DNA of 64,000 nucleotides. Origin: an uncultured beta proteobacterium. Lineage in GTDB: Bacteria > Pseudomonadota > Gammaproteobacteria > Burkholderiales > Burkholderiaceae. Positions 48,137 to 60,268 of this stretch are shown in pieces. The translations under genes were made by a program, and so were the position numbers. The notes beneath the pieces were generated by a model. The model was not told the DNA's origin, did no database searches, and saw only the letters and a list, made by a program, of their open reading frames with translations. The stretch is from NCBI GenBank assembly GCA_903821995.1, contig CAIJNI010000040.1, positions 124,001-188,000 on the forward strand. Reading direction: 5' to 3'. Each line of letters starts with the position of its first letter. Position 1 is the stretch's first letter.

Positions 48137-48807
48137 TGTTGACAAAAATATTCAAATTGATTCTAAGCGTATGCACATTTTTTTTAATTCAGTCCTGCAC
48201 CCAACTGACCAATGAGAGTAGTAATAGCTTACGGCAAACACCTGCATGGCTTAATCTACCTCCCCCAAAGCAAGCCAAATTAATCGATTCGTCCTCAAGT
48301 ATGTTGACAATTTTTGTTAAAAAGTCGGGACTATTGCAAGTTTTAGGTCATGATCATGTGATTGCTACTCATGACCTCAGTGGGTGGGTATTGGGCCATG
48401 AACAAGCTTTAATTACATTACCACTGACTTTGCTGACAATAGACGAAGCCAATCTGCGGACTAAATTTAATTTAAATGCAGAAGTCCCAGAAGATGCAAA
48501 GATAGGAACACGAGAGAATATGCTTGAGAAAATGCTGGATTCCAAGACCTATCCTTCGATTAATATCAGGGTTATATCTATTGAGAATGATCCAAGCCGG
48601 TTCCGTGCTGACGTCTACTTTCAAGGAGTAGTCAGACAATATATTTTGCCTTTGAAGATTAGCGAAGACAAAAATTTAATGAAAATTAGCGGTCAACAGG
48701 TGATTAGACTCTCAGACTTTGGAGTCAAACCTTTCAGTATTTTAGGCGGTGCTTTAAGCGTGGATGACCAATTAAGTATTAATTTTGAAATCAATACAAA
48801 ACCCTAG
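48136..48807 (+). CDS. YceI family lipoprotein
   Basis: The N-terminal signal ends in the lipobox LIQSC (Cys at about residue 21), so it should be a lipoprotein. The rest fits the YceI lipocalin-like fold: a GHDHVIATHDLSGWVLG opening, DSKTYPSINIRVISIE, and VYFQGVVRQYILPLKI. YceI proteins bind isoprenoid-like lipids in the periplasm, but the ligand here is unknown. It begins one base before the waaA stop, so it is in the same transcript. Confidence 0.87.
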   Translation: MLTKIFKLILSVCTFFLIQSCTQLTNESSNSLRQTPAWLNLPPPKQAKLIDSSSSMLTIFVKKSGLLQVLGHDHVIATHDLSGWVLGHEQALITLPLTLLTIDEANLRTKFNLNAEVPEDAKIGTRENMLEKMLDSKTYPSINIRVISIENDPSRFRADVYFQGVVRQYILPLKISEDKNLMKISGQQVIRLSDFGVKPFSILGGALSVDDQLSINFEINTKP

Positions 48808-48825
48808 TTTAAAAGGGCTTAAACT
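48806..48825. terminator. Weak bidirectional stem-loop between YceI gene and secF
   Basis: AGTTTAA (48806-48812) pairs with TTAAACT (48819-48825) around a 6 nt loop and overlaps both stop codons. The stem is AT-rich and there is no clear T-run, so it is weak. Confidence 0.35.
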
Positions 48826-49796
48826 TTAGCTCCAAAGTTAGGATCTTCTTCCCGTTCATTTTCTTTAATTTGCTTTGGCCCTGGCTTAATGAGGTCTTCA
48901 CGCTCAACCCCTAACCACATTGCAATAGCCGCAGCTACGAACACAGAAGAATAAATACCAAACAAAATACCAATCGTTAGTGCTACAGCAAAGTAGTGAA
49001 GGGACGCACCTCCAAGAATAAGCATAGCTAGCACCATCATTTGAGTACTTCCGTGAGTAATAATAGTTCGGCTGATAGTGCTTGTAATAGCACTATCAAT
49101 AATTTCACGTGTATTGAGCTTATGAAAGCGTTTGAAGTTTTCTCTTACCCTGTCAAAGATCACTACAGACTCATTGACAGAGTAGCCCAAGACGGCGAGA
49201 ACAGCTGCCAAAACAGATAAAGAGAACTCCCATTGGAAAAACGCAAAGAAACCCAAAATGATGACGACATCATGTAAGTTTGCAATGATGCCTGCGATGG
49301 CAAATTTCCATTCAAATCGAATAGAAAGGTATAGAACAATTCCAATAACAACAAACAATAGCGCTTTAATCCCGCCATAGAGTAATTCTTCACCTACTTG
49401 AGGCCCTACAAATTCAACGCGTTGAAGTAGAATGCTTGGATCATTCTTACTGAGTTCTGCCATCACATTTTGACTTTGTTCAGCTGAGCTCATGATGGTG
49501 CCATCATTTTTTTTAATAAGTGGCAACCGAATCATCACATCTTGAGAGTTACCAAAGTTTTGGACATTAACCTCTGGGTATCCAATTTCATCAATTTTCT
49601 TACGAATTTGTTCTAGAGGAGCAGACTGTTGATATTTAACTTCCATTACAGTTCCGCCGGTAAACTCAATTGAAAGATTAAGTCCTTTATGGAAGAGAAA
49701 GAATACAGCCGCAAGAAAGGTAATCAAAGAAACGGCGTTAAGAATTAACGCATGTTTCATAAACGGGATATCTTTTTTTATTTTAAAAAATTCCAT
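48819..49796 (-). CDS. secF: Protein translocase subunit SecF
   Basis: SecF works with SecD to pull preproteins across the inner membrane using the proton gradient. HALILNAVSLITFLAAVFFLF is the first helix; the RND-like GLNLSIEFTGGTVMEV and SVNESVVIFDRVRENFK are signatures. Length 325 aa is standard. It follows secD by 25 bp. Confidence 0.97.
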   Translation of the reverse strand: MEFFKIKKDIPFMKHALILNAVSLITFLAAVFFLFHKGLNLSIEFTGGTVMEVKYQQSAPLEQIRKKIDEIGYPEVNVQNFGNSQDVMIRLPLIKKNDGTIMSSAEQSQNVMAELSKNDPSILLQRVEFVGPQVGEELLYGGIKALLFVVIGIVLYLSIRFEWKFAIAGIIANLHDVVIILGFFAFFQWEFSLSVLAAVLAVLGYSVNESVVIFDRVRENFKRFHKLNTREIIDSAITSTISRTIITHGSTQMMVLAMLILGGASLHYFAVALTIGILFGIYSSVFVAAAIAMWLGVEREDLIKPGPKQIKENEREEDPNFGAKV

Positions 49797-49821
49797 GCTA
49801 TTTGAACCTTATTGAGTAGGG

Positions 49822-51660
49822 TTATCCAATTGAGACAGATTGGAGTTTACGTTTGCGACCATACCAGAGGTTGACAACACCTCTAGAGAAGAATACGGCA
49901 GAGAACATGGAGGTAAGAATTCCAAGACAATGAACAATGGCAAACCCTTTGATCGGACCTGATCCAAAGGCTAATAATGCAAGTCCGGCAATAAGAGTTG
50001 TGACGTTTGAGTCGAAAATAGTAGCCCACGCCTTTTCAAATCCTATTGATATGGCATTTTGAGGAGATGCTCCTTGGCGAAGTTCCTCTCTAATCCTCTC
50101 ATTGATCAGAACATTTGAGTCAATTGCCATACCAAGGGCAAGAGCCATCGCAGCAATTCCGGGAAGACTTAATGTCGCTTGCAGCATGGAGAGAATAGCA
50201 ATTAATAAAAGTAAATTTACACCTAAGGCAAGCACAGAAAAAGTGCCAAACATCATGTAATAAGCCACCATAAATATGGCAATTGCAATAAAGCCAAAGA
50301 TCAGAGATTTAAAACCTTTCTCAATATTTTCTTTACCTAGACTTGGGCCAATGGTTCTCTCCTCAATAATATCCATTGGAGCAGCAAGTGAACCTGCTCT
50401 AAGGAGAAGGGCCAAGTCATTAGCACTTTGAATGGTAGGCTGTCCTGTAATTTGGAATTTTGAGCCAAACTCACCTTGAATCGTCGCAATCGTTAAGACC
50501 TCACCTTTGCCTTTTTCAAACAGGATCATTCCCATTGGTTTACCGATATTCTCACGAGTCATTTCTTGCATTGACCGACCACCAGCTGCATCTAAAGTTA
50601 AGTTAACAGAAGGCCGCTGATTTTGATCGAATCCTGCGCTAGCATCAACAATTCGTTCTCCAGTGATGACGACTGATTTTTTAAAGACACCTTGCTGATT
50701 GCCAAACTTAAAGGCATCTAGACCGACAGGGGGCTTCTCATTTAAACCAATATAGGGTTGAACTGGGTCTGCTAAACGAGATTCTAAAGTGGCAGTTCGT
50801 CCAATAATATCTTTTGCTCTAGCAGTATCTTGAACTCCTGGGAGTTGAACAACAATTCGATCCACACCTTGTTTTTGAATAATAGGTTCTTTAACTGCGA
50901 GCTCATTAACGCGCTTATTCAGAGTCAGAATATTTTGTTGTAGGGCATTTTCTTGAATTTGTTTGATAGAAGTTTCTTTAAAGGTACCGATTAACTTAGT
51001 ACCATCGATACTCTTTTCGATTTTAAAAAAGATATCACTCAAACTATCATTGAGTAAAGTGACCGCTTTTTTTGCCTCGTCTTCATTCGTGAATTTAATA
51101 GCTAATTGACCATTATCTTTGTCAATCGATTGATAACGAATTGACTTTTCCCTTAGCCGACTTCTTGCCTCACTAGCTAAGCTGGTCAACTTCTTCTCTA
51201 GAGCACCTTTCATATCTACTTTAAGGAGAAAATAAACCCCTCCCCGAAGATCAAGGCCAAGTGGCATTGGAAGTGCATTAAGAGAAGTTAGCCATTTTGG
51301 AGAGCTAGATAGGAGGTTTAGCGCCACAATATAATCTTGGTCACTAGATGAACTATTCATTTTTAATTCTAATAAGTCTTTAGCTCTTAATTGAGTATCA
51401 GTATCACTAAAGCGAATTTTTATAGTCCCAGGGCTACCCCCAGTTGGTGCTTCGAAAAAACTACCACTTGATTTAATCCCCGCCTGCTCAAGAAAAGCTT
51501 CAGCTTTTTTTTGCACATCAAGATCAATCACTGTGGTAGATTTTTGGCCGGCAATTTGGAGCGCTGGATCTTCACCGTAGATATTGGGTAAGGAGTACAA
51601 AGCACCAAGCAAAAGAGCGACCGAAATAACTAGATATTTCCAAAGAGGGTAGCGATTCAT
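49822..51660 (-). CDS. secD: Protein translocase subunit SecD
   Basis: SecD has a membrane segment at the N terminus (YPLWKYLVISVALLLGALYSLPN), a large periplasmic part with PLGLDLRGGVYFLLKVDM, and the RND-like channel half with ALGMAIDSNVLINERIREEL. Length 612 aa is normal. It is 8 bp after yajC. Confidence 0.97.
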   Translation of the reverse strand: MNRYPLWKYLVISVALLLGALYSLPNIYGEDPALQIAGQKSTTVIDLDVQKKAEAFLEQAGIKSSGSFFEAPTGGSPGTIKIRFSDTDTQLRAKDLLELKMNSSSSDQDYIVALNLLSSSPKWLTSLNALPMPLGLDLRGGVYFLLKVDMKGALEKKLTSLASEARSRLREKSIRYQSIDKDNGQLAIKFTNEDEAKKAVTLLNDSLSDIFFKIEKSIDGTKLIGTFKETSIKQIQENALQQNILTLNKRVNELAVKEPIIQKQGVDRIVVQLPGVQDTARAKDIIGRTATLESRLADPVQPYIGLNEKPPVGLDAFKFGNQQGVFKKSVVITGERIVDASAGFDQNQRPSVNLTLDAAGGRSMQEMTRENIGKPMGMILFEKGKGEVLTIATIQGEFGSKFQITGQPTIQSANDLALLLRAGSLAAPMDIIEERTIGPSLGKENIEKGFKSLIFGFIAIAIFMVAYYMMFGTFSVLALGVNLLLLIAILSMLQATLSLPGIAAMALALGMAIDSNVLINERIREELRQGASPQNAISIGFEKAWATIFDSNVTTLIAGLALLAFGSGPIKGFAIVHCLGILTSMFSAVFFSRGVVNLWYGRKRKLQSVSIG

Positions 51661-51668
51661 GCAGTAAA

Positions 51669-51992
51669 TTAAATAGATTTAAGGGTGTCTTTTGGGAGAA
51701 CTGCAGCGATAGCAGCTTTTTCCATCTTGACCTGAAAATTTGGCGCAAGTTCAACTGTAACGTAGGGATCACTCATCTCTACAACTTTACCAAGCATGCC
51801 ACTGACCGTCTTAACCTCGTCACCTTTGGAGATAGATTCAAGCATAGCCTTTAATTCTTTTTGGCGCTTCATTTGAGGGCGAATCATAATGAACCAAAGA
51901 ACTGCAAACATACCAATCATCATGACGATTGAAGAAATGCCGCTATCACCGCTAGCACCGCCAAATTGGGCATATGCATTATTAATCCACAT
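51669..51992 (-). CDS. yajC: Sec translocon accessory subunit YajC
   Basis: YajC is a single-span inner-membrane protein associated with SecDF. The membrane helix at residues 20-40 (SSIVMMIGMFAVLWFIMIRPQ) is followed by RPQMKRQKELKAMLESISKGDEVKTVSGMLGKV, which is typical. Length 107 aa. It is the first gene of the yajC-secD-secF operon, 102 bp downstream of tgt. Confidence 0.96.
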   Translation of the reverse strand: MWINNAYAQFGGASGDSGISSIVMMIGMFAVLWFIMIRPQMKRQKELKAMLESISKGDEVKTVSGMLGKVVEMSDPYVTVELAPNFQVKMEKAAIAAVLPKDTLKSI

Positions 51993-52094
51993 ATTATTTC
52001 CTTAAAGGTTAAAGTTTTTAATTAATTCAAGATTCGAAGTTACAGTTGACGATTTTAACGGACTTAAGTTGATATGCAAAAAGCGGGCATATTC

Positions 52095-54295
<2,201 letters not shown>

Positions 54296-54324
54296 GTTTT
54301 TACAAATTGTTATATATTAAAAAT

Positions 54325-56406
54325 ATGCCTATTAAAAAGCCACCATCAACAAAGCAACCTTCACCGCTTTCACGGATTGGGCTAACAACTCCTGCGGCTT
54401 TAGTATTACATTTACCCATTCGTTATGAGGATGAAACGCAACTAGAAGACATTTCAACTGCTGTTGCAAAAGGTTTATTTTCCGCGATTCAAACTCAAGG
54501 TAGCGTAATTAGTTCACAAGTTGTTTTTAGACCAAGAAGACAATTACTAGTCAGGATAGCTGATGATAATGGGGAACTGAATTTAAGATTTATAAATTTT
54601 TATCCTAGCCAGCAAAAACAGATGTCAGTTGGAGTCCACCTTAGGGTTAGAGGTGAAATCAAACTGGGCTACTCAGGGCCGGAAATGATTCATCCCACAG
54701 TGATAGTGATAGCCCCTGATTCCCCACTGCCCCAACAATTGACGCCAATATACTCAACTATTAGTGGATTAGGCCAGGGGACACTTCGAAAAGCAATTGG
54801 AAAAGGCTTAAAAGAGCCTGAAATTGTTAACTTTCTAATGGAAATATTCCCTAAAGAAGTCTTGCTTCACGCGAAGTATCCCATGTTAAAAAACTTGCCT
54901 TCATTAGACAGTGCGATCCGAATATTACATAATCCAACGGCAGATGTTGATAAAAATGCACTACTAGATCGTACTCATATGGCTTGGAGAAGGGTTCAAC
55001 TAGAAGAACTTTTGGCCCAACAGATTTCTTTGCAGCGAGCCCATAGTGAAAGACAAAAAAGACTTGCACCGCAAATAGAAATTAAATCTAGCGGAGTGAT
55101 TGATCAGTTTTTAAAAAATCTACCCTTTGAATTAACGCAAGCACAAAGACGAGTTTGTCAGGAAATCTCCGTTGATTTAAGACAAAAGTTTCCAATGAAT
55201 AGATTATTGCAAGGAGATGTTGGCAGTGGTAAAACTGTTGTGGCCGCATTGGCAGCTATAGCAGCTATAGAAAGTGGCTACCAAGTTGCTTTAATGGCCC
55301 CAACGGAGATACTTGCTGAGCAACATTTTCAAAAATTTTCCCCCTGGTTTAACGAGCTTGGTATCGAAATCACTTGGTTGACAGGAAGTCTAAAGGCTAA
55401 AGAAAAAAGACTGGCACAACAGCATATATCTTCTGGGAAAGCCAAAATAGCGATTGGAACACACGCTTTAATTCAAGAAGCCGTTCTGTTTAAAAATTTA
55501 GGATTAGCGATCATTGATGAACAGCATCGATTTGGCGTGAGGCAACGCCTTCAATTGCACTCCCAAAATGATGGAGAAAAGACTTTTGCACATCAGTTAA
55601 TGATGACTGCCACTCCGATACCAAGAACTTTAGCTATGACACATTATGCCGATCTTGATATGTCAGTCATAGATGAACTTCCTCCTGGAAGAAAACCTAT
55701 TTTAACAAAATTAATAAAGAAATCTCGACGTATAGAGGTTATTCAAGGTATTAGGAGTGAGCTTGAGAAGGGAAGGCAGGCCTATTGGGTATGCCCATTA
55801 ATCGAAGAGTCAGAAACTTTACAATTACAAACAGCAGTTGAAACGTTTGAAAATTTATCACAGGAATTGCATGAATATCGTGTTGGATTGGTTCATGGTC
55901 GTTTAAGTGCTGAAGAAAAGTCAGGCACCATGAATGACTTTAAATCTGGAAAGTTACAAATCTTAGTGGCAACTACTGTGATTGAGGTTGGAGTAGACGT
56001 CCCTAATGCAACCTTAATGGTGATCGAGCATGCTGAGCGTTTTGGATATTCACAACTCCATCAATTAAGAGGTCGTGTTGGTCGCGGAGCTGAGCAATCC
56101 CTATGTTTACTTATGTATAGTGAACCATTGTCTAATGCTGCAAAAGAGAGATTGCAGACTCTTCGTGAAACTAACGATGGATTTGTTATTGCTGAAAGAG
56201 ACCTAGCGCTTCGGGGTCCAGGAGAATTGTTGGGGTCACGTCAATCAGGAGACACCATGTTGAGATTTGTTGATTTACAACGAGATACATGGTTGATAGA
56301 AGCCGCAAAACTAATTGCTCAAAATATCATATTGCGTTATCCAGATTTAGCTCAGGCCCATTTGCAACGATGGCTCGGTTCAAGAGAAGAACTTATAAAA
56401 GCATGA
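54325..56406 (+). CDS. recG: ATP-dependent DNA helicase RecG
   Basis: RecG remodels stalled replication forks and Holliday junctions. Wedge/OB domain at the N terminus, then LTQAQRRVCQEISVDL (Q-motif region), Walker A GDVGSGKT near residue 300, the DEQH box in IIDEQHRFGVRQRLQ, MTATPIPRTLAMT, and helicase C-terminal VHGRLSAEEK, VATTVIEVGVDVPNATLMVIE and QLRGRVGRG. I chose ATG at 54325 (MPIKKPPSTKQ, 693 aa); the same frame continues upstream to 54220, but that would lie inside queA and adds residues not like the family. Confidence 0.96.
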   Translation: MPIKKPPSTKQPSPLSRIGLTTPAALVLHLPIRYEDETQLEDISTAVAKGLFSAIQTQGSVISSQVVFRPRRQLLVRIADDNGELNLRFINFYPSQQKQMSVGVHLRVRGEIKLGYSGPEMIHPTVIVIAPDSPLPQQLTPIYSTISGLGQGTLRKAIGKGLKEPEIVNFLMEIFPKEVLLHAKYPMLKNLPSLDSAIRILHNPTADVDKNALLDRTHMAWRRVQLEELLAQQISLQRAHSERQKRLAPQIEIKSSGVIDQFLKNLPFELTQAQRRVCQEISVDLRQKFPMNRLLQGDVGSGKTVVAALAAIAAIESGYQVALMAPTEILAEQHFQKFSPWFNELGIEITWLTGSLKAKEKRLAQQHISSGKAKIAIGTHALIQEAVLFKNLGLAIIDEQHRFGVRQRLQLHSQNDGEKTFAHQLMMTATPIPRTLAMTHYADLDMSVIDELPPGRKPILTKLIKKSRRIEVIQGIRSELEKGRQAYWVCPLIEESETLQLQTAVETFENLSQELHEYRVGLVHGRLSAEEKSGTMNDFKSGKLQILVATTVIEVGVDVPNATLMVIEHAERFGYSQLHQLRGRVGRGAEQSLCLLMYSEPLSNAAKERLQTLRETNDGFVIAERDLALRGPGELLGSRQSGDTMLRFVDLQRDTWLIEAAKLIAQNIILRYPDLAQAHLQRWLGSREELIKA

Positions 56407-56415
56407 TAATTAACT

Positions 56416-57348
56416 ATGACACTTACAGAACTTAAATATATTGTTTCATTAGCTAGAGAAAAACATTTTGGAAAAGCTGCGGAAGTTTGCCATGTCTCTC
56501 AGCCGACATTATCAGTTGCGATTAAAAAAATCGAAGAAGAGTTAGAGGTACAAATTTTTCAGAGATACTCTGGAGAAATTAATTTAACGCCCCATGGAAG
56601 AATATTAGTGGAACAAGCGCAACGCGTTTTGGATGAGGCTAAGCATCTCAAGGAATTAGCTAAGGTAGGGTCTGATCCAATGAGAGGTTCACTTCGTTTA
56701 GGGACCATCTATACGATCGCTCCCTATATATTACCTAGCTTGATCAGACAATCATTAGATTGGCTTCCTCAGATTCCCTTGTTTTTGCATGAAACATTTA
56801 CAGTGGCAATATTAGAAATGTTAAAGCATGGGGATTTAGATTGTGCAATCTTAGCCGAACCTTTTGCCACTCAAGGCTTAGAGGTGATTCCTTTATATGA
56901 CGAACCTTATGTGGTTACTGTTCCAGTTGGGCATGAGTGGTGTGATCGCTCGTCGATACAACCTTATGAACTTAGTAGCCAAAATATGCTTCTATTAGGG
57001 GCTGGCCATTGTTTTCGTGATCATGTTTTACAGGTTTGTCCAGAGCTTAATCGTTCTAAAGTCTTATATCAAGAAGGGCCACAAAACTATGAAGGATCAT
57101 CTTTAGAAACTATTAGACAGATGGTTTCTGGAGGAATTGGAATTTCTGTGTTGCCAAGAACTGCAGTTTTAGATTTAAACCAGCAAGATGGCCTTGTTAG
57201 ATATATTCCTTTTACAGATCCCCAACCTTTTAGAAAAATTGTTTTAGTTTTTCGTAAAGGTTACATGCGAAAACCTGCTGTAGAAGCTTTGGCTAAAGTC
57301 ATTAAACGCTGCCCTCTACCTTCTGTTAAATGGCTGTCTGCTGAATGA
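56416..57348 (+). CDS. oxyR: Hydrogen peroxide-sensing regulator OxyR
   Basis: This LysR-type regulator has the helix-turn-helix at residues 1-60 ([20 protein letters not shown], then [20 protein letters not shown]). The redox cysteines in [14 protein letters not shown] fall at residues 199 and 208, the same positions as in E. coli OxyR. It should activate peroxide-defence genes when oxidised. Length 310 aa. It is 9 bp downstream of recG and overlaps ubiA by 4 bp (ATGA). Confidence 0.96.
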   Translation: MTLTELKYIVSLAREKHFGKAAEVCHVSQPTLSVAIKKIEEELEVQIFQRYSGEINLTPHGRILVEQAQRVLDEAKHLKELAKVGSDPMRGSLRLGTIYTIAPYILPSLIRQSLDWLPQIPLFLHETFTVAILEMLKHGDLDCAILAEPFATQGLEVIPLYDEPYVVTVPVGHEWCDRSSIQPYELSSQNMLLLGAGHCFRDHVLQVCPELNRSKVLYQEGPQNYEGSSLETIRQMVSGGIGISVLPRTAVLDLNQQDGLVRYIPFTDPQPFRKIVLVFRKGYMRKPAVEALAKVIKRCPLPSVKWLSAE

Positions 57349-58214
57349 ATATTAAAGAAAGACTGATTCAGTATGCATACCTCATTCGGTTAGATAAGCC
57401 CATTGGGACCCTCTTACTTCTTTGGCCAACTTATTGGGCCTTATGGATAGCAAGCCAAGGTAAACCCACAATAGATCTTATTGTGATATTCACATTAGGA
57501 ACTTGTTTAATGAGAAGCGCAGGATGTGCTGTGAATGATTATGCGGATAATGATTTTGATCGGTTTGTAAAGCGCACTCAAAATAGACCATTAACTTCAG
57601 GGAAGATTTCGAAAAAAGAAACTCTGATTATTGCCGGCATGTTGTCATTTATTGCATTTATGTCAATTCAATCTCTTAATCAATTGACGATACAACTTTC
57701 TTTTTTGGCTTTAGCTATTGCTATTATTTACCCATTCACTAAACGTTTCTTTTCGATTCCGCAGGCAATTTTAGGGGTCGCATTTGGTTTTGGTATACCG
57801 ATGGCTTATGCTGCAGTACTTGACCGACTTCCCGGTGAGGCATGGTTGATGCTGATTGCAAATATTTTTTGGGCCATTGCATATGACACTGCTTATGCAA
57901 TGGTAGACCGAGATGATGACGTGAAGTTAGGCTTAAAAACTTCAGCAATTACCTTTGGGCAACATGAAGTAAAAGTAATTGCCTTTTGCTATTTTGTTTT
58001 CTTAAGTATTATGGCCTTTATAGGTTATCAATCAGGTCTAAATATTTATTATTGGATAGGTTTGCTAGGAGCTCTTTTGTGTAGCTTTTACCATATCACA
58101 TTAGTAATGACTCGTGATCGGATGAAATGTTTTAAAGCTTTTAGGCACAACAACTGGTTGGGTGCCAGTATTTTTTTAGGAATACTGGCAGCTTATCAAC
58201 TTAAGACTTTTTAG
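57345..58214 (+). CDS. ubiA: 4-hydroxybenzoate polyprenyltransferase
   Basis: UbiA is a membrane prenyltransferase that attaches the isoprenoid tail in ubiquinone synthesis. [20 protein letters not shown], then the first Asp-rich motif [24 protein letters not shown], and the second motif [16 protein letters not shown] are diagnostic. About eight membrane helices fit the 289 aa length. The C-terminal 14 bp overlap the converging CMD-like gene. Confidence 0.96.
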   Translation: MNIKERLIQYAYLIRLDKPIGTLLLLWPTYWALWIASQGKPTIDLIVIFTLGTCLMRSAGCAVNDYADNDFDRFVKRTQNRPLTSGKISKKETLIIAGMLSFIAFMSIQSLNQLTIQLSFLALAIAIIYPFTKRFFSIPQAILGVAFGFGIPMAYAAVLDRLPGEAWLMLIANIFWAIAYDTAYAMVDRDDDVKLGLKTSAITFGQHEVKVIAFCYFVFLSIMAFIGYQSGLNIYYWIGLLGALLCSFYHITLVMTRDRMKCFKAFRHNNWLGASIFLGILAAYQLKTF

Positions 58215-58647
58215 TTAGGCTCGATTTTTTCTTTGTAGCAGGTTTTGCTTTTTTTGCTACTGTTTCTGAGGCGATGATTTCTGGTAAAGCATCTAGGAGA
58301 ACATGAAATGCATCGACGGAGGCAGGACCACCGCAATAAATAAATGAGTGTATTAAAAGTTCGCGTAATTCTATTTCTGAACACCCATTTCGAACAGCGC
58401 CACGCAGATGAATTTTAATTTCGTTTGGGCGATTAAGGGCAATACACATCCCTAGTGTTAGCATACTTCTTTCTTTAAGGGTAAGTCCTGGCCTCGTCCA
58501 AACTTTTCCCCACGCAAATTCAGTCAACATTTCTTGAAAAGGTAAAAGTAAAGCGTTTGTATTCTTTAGAGTTCTATTGACATACGGCTCACCTAGAACT
58601 TTTTTCCTGATTGCTAATCCCTTTTCAAAATCTGCGCTTTTCTTCAT
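58201..58647 (-). CDS. Carboxymuconolactone decarboxylase family protein
   Basis: The 148 residues match the CMD/AhpD-like family: [66 protein letters not shown]. The nearest relatives are 4-carboxymuconolactone decarboxylases (PcaC) of protocatechuate breakdown, but family members also include unrelated peroxidases and lyases. A lysine-rich tail of about 18 residues ([17 protein letters not shown]) is unusual for the family. It is the last gene of the leftward arm of the divergent cluster. Confidence 0.85.
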   Translation of the reverse strand: MKKSADFEKGLAIRKKVLGEPYVNRTLKNTNALLLPFQEMLTEFAWGKVWTRPGLTLKERSMLTLGMCIALNRPNEIKIHLRGAVRNGCSEIELRELLIHSFIYCGGPASVDAFHVLLDALPEIIASETVAKKAKPATKKKSSLTKKS

Positions 58648-58661
58648 TTTTTTCTCCTGAG

Positions 58662-59426
58662 TTAGTAGGCGGTTAAGCCGCCATCGATTAAATGTATTTG
58701 ACCAGTAATATAAGATGCTTTTGGGCTTGCGAGGTAGCTAATTAATCCAGCAATTTCTTCGGGTTCTCCAAAACGTTTAAGAGGGATACGTCCCAGCATG
58801 ACTTCTCGGCGGGCTGGGTTGTCAAATCCTGGCGCTCTAGACTCAGTATAAGTTGCACCAGGTGCAACAGCATTGACTCGAATCTGATGAGGTGCCCACT
58901 CCATTGCTAGAGTCTTAGTCATCTGCCCAATTCCTGCCTTTGTTATGCCATAGGCTGAGGACCCTTCAAATCCCACGACACCATGTGTTGAAGATAAGCT
59001 AACAACGCTACCGGGATGTTGTAACGCCATCAGTTTTTTCCCAAACTGAGTGGTCATAAAGAAAGTGCCTGATAAATTAATGCCAATTATATTTTGCCAT
59101 TCTTCAAGATTAATATCGACAGCTAACTTATGTAATGAAGGTATACCAGCGTTATTAACCAGTAGATCGATTTGTGGAAAACATTGAAAAGCTTGATCGA
59201 TCGCTTGAGCAATACTTTTTTGGTCTCGCAAATCCAGAATAATAGGCATTGCGCGCATACCAATATCTTCTATGGCTGCAATGGTTCTTTTTAGTGGTTC
59301 GAGTGATAAATCTGTGATTGCCACATCAAAACCATCCTTTGCAAGAGCAATTGCCGTTGCATGTCCGATCCCATAAGATGCTCCAGTAACAATGGCTGCT
59401 CTTTTAGAAGATGTCTTCATCATCAT
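58662..59426 (-). CDS. SDR family oxidoreductase
   Basis: Classical short-chain dehydrogenase: TGASYGIGHATAIALAKDG, DLLVNNAGIPSL, and the catalytic Ser in VVSLSSTHGVVGFEG with YGITKAG. RVNAVAPGATYTESR and YLASPKASYITGQIHLIDGG complete the pattern. The length of 254 aa is normal. It probably oxidises an alcohol or reduces a ketone in the pathway of its neighbours. It is 14 bp upstream of the CMD gene and overlaps the hydrolase gene by 4 bp. Confidence 0.9.
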   Translation of the reverse strand: MMMKTSSKRAAIVTGASYGIGHATAIALAKDGFDVAITDLSLEPLKRTIAAIEDIGMRAMPIILDLRDQKSIAQAIDQAFQCFPQIDLLVNNAGIPSLHKLAVDINLEEWQNIIGINLSGTFFMTTQFGKKLMALQHPGSVVSLSSTHGVVGFEGSSAYGITKAGIGQMTKTLAMEWAPHQIRVNAVAPGATYTESRAPGFDNPARREVMLGRIPLKRFGEPEEIAGLISYLASPKASYITGQIHLIDGGLTAY

Positions 59427-60142
59427 TTAGATGGTAAAAGATATGACACTAAAAATTCGACAATATCTTTTAGTTGTTCGCCTGCGGGGTCAGTATGCCC
59501 GCCAGGATAGCTGACCAATTTTTTATTTTGAGAGGCTATGAAATTAAATAATTCAGTTTGCCCTTCAGAATTAAAAATCTCATCCCCAGTTTTAATTTGA
59601 AACAGTACTGGGACGTGAATATCTTTTGCATCCTTAATTAATCGATCGATCGGAAGGCGTGTCGTTCCCCACATACCAAGCGCTGCACATTTAATACGCT
59701 GATCAGCAGCAACGACCGGTATTCCATAGGAGGTTCCCATCGATATGCCATACCACCCAATTGCGTTGGAATTTACTTCTGGCATACGACATAAGTAATC
59801 GATTGTAGTTATCCAGTCCTCAACCATTGGATCAACACTCGAACCGTTAGTCCATAAATCTCGAAATTCTGCCCTGACAACAGGGCCATCTGCAAATTCT
59901 TTTCGTCTATCCCCATGAACTGGCCCATCAATAGCTGCTACAACTAGTCCAAAGTTCTCAACTAGCGCCTTTGCAATATCAAGAACAAGATTAGATTTTT
60001 TATGACCACTACCCCCATGGCCAACTAAAATTAAAGGCCTTGGTTCCGATAAGCCTTTTGGAAGCCATACTGTAGCTGGGACTAGTCGACCTTTCACTTG
60101 ATTTGAAAAGTCTACCGAATGCATTGTGAATTGTGTTTGCAT
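59423..60142 (-). CDS. Alpha/beta hydrolase (dienelactone hydrolase-like)
   Basis: The 239 residues show an alpha/beta-hydrolase fold: VGHGGSGHKKS near the oxyanion site, nucleophile Ser in GWYGISMGTSYG near 128, and a late His in YPGGHTDPAG near 216. It could be a dienelactone hydrolase or an esterase; the nucleophile here is Ser, where classical dienelactone hydrolases use Cys, so an ester- or lactone-cleaving role is only suggested. It is the first gene of the leftward arm. Confidence 0.82.
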   Translation of the reverse strand: MQTQFTMHSVDFSNQVKGRLVPATVWLPKGLSEPRPLILVGHGGSGHKKSNLVLDIAKALVENFGLVVAAIDGPVHGDRRKEFADGPVVRAEFRDLWTNGSSVDPMVEDWITTIDYLCRMPEVNSNAIGWYGISMGTSYGIPVVAADQRIKCAALGMWGTTRLPIDRLIKDAKDIHVPVLFQIKTGDEIFNSEGQTELFNFIASQNKKLVSYPGGHTDPAGEQLKDIVEFLVSYLLPSK

Positions 60143-60268
60143 ATGTCGTCCTATCGTATACCCTAAATTGACTAATTCTTTAGAAGTTTTATTATTTATA
60201 AATCATTTTTAAGCAATCGCTTAATTTTACATATTATTCACCAAATCAAATAAAAGGATGTTTAATTT
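60143..60268. promoter_or_regulatory. Divergent control region of the catabolic-looking cluster
   Basis: The 126 bp between the two arms holds a 16 bp palindrome TTAAGC-AATC-GCTTAA at 60209-60224. The region is AT-rich and must contain both promoters. The palindrome would be a sensible operator for a regulator shared by both arms, but none is encoded nearby. Confidence 0.45.
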
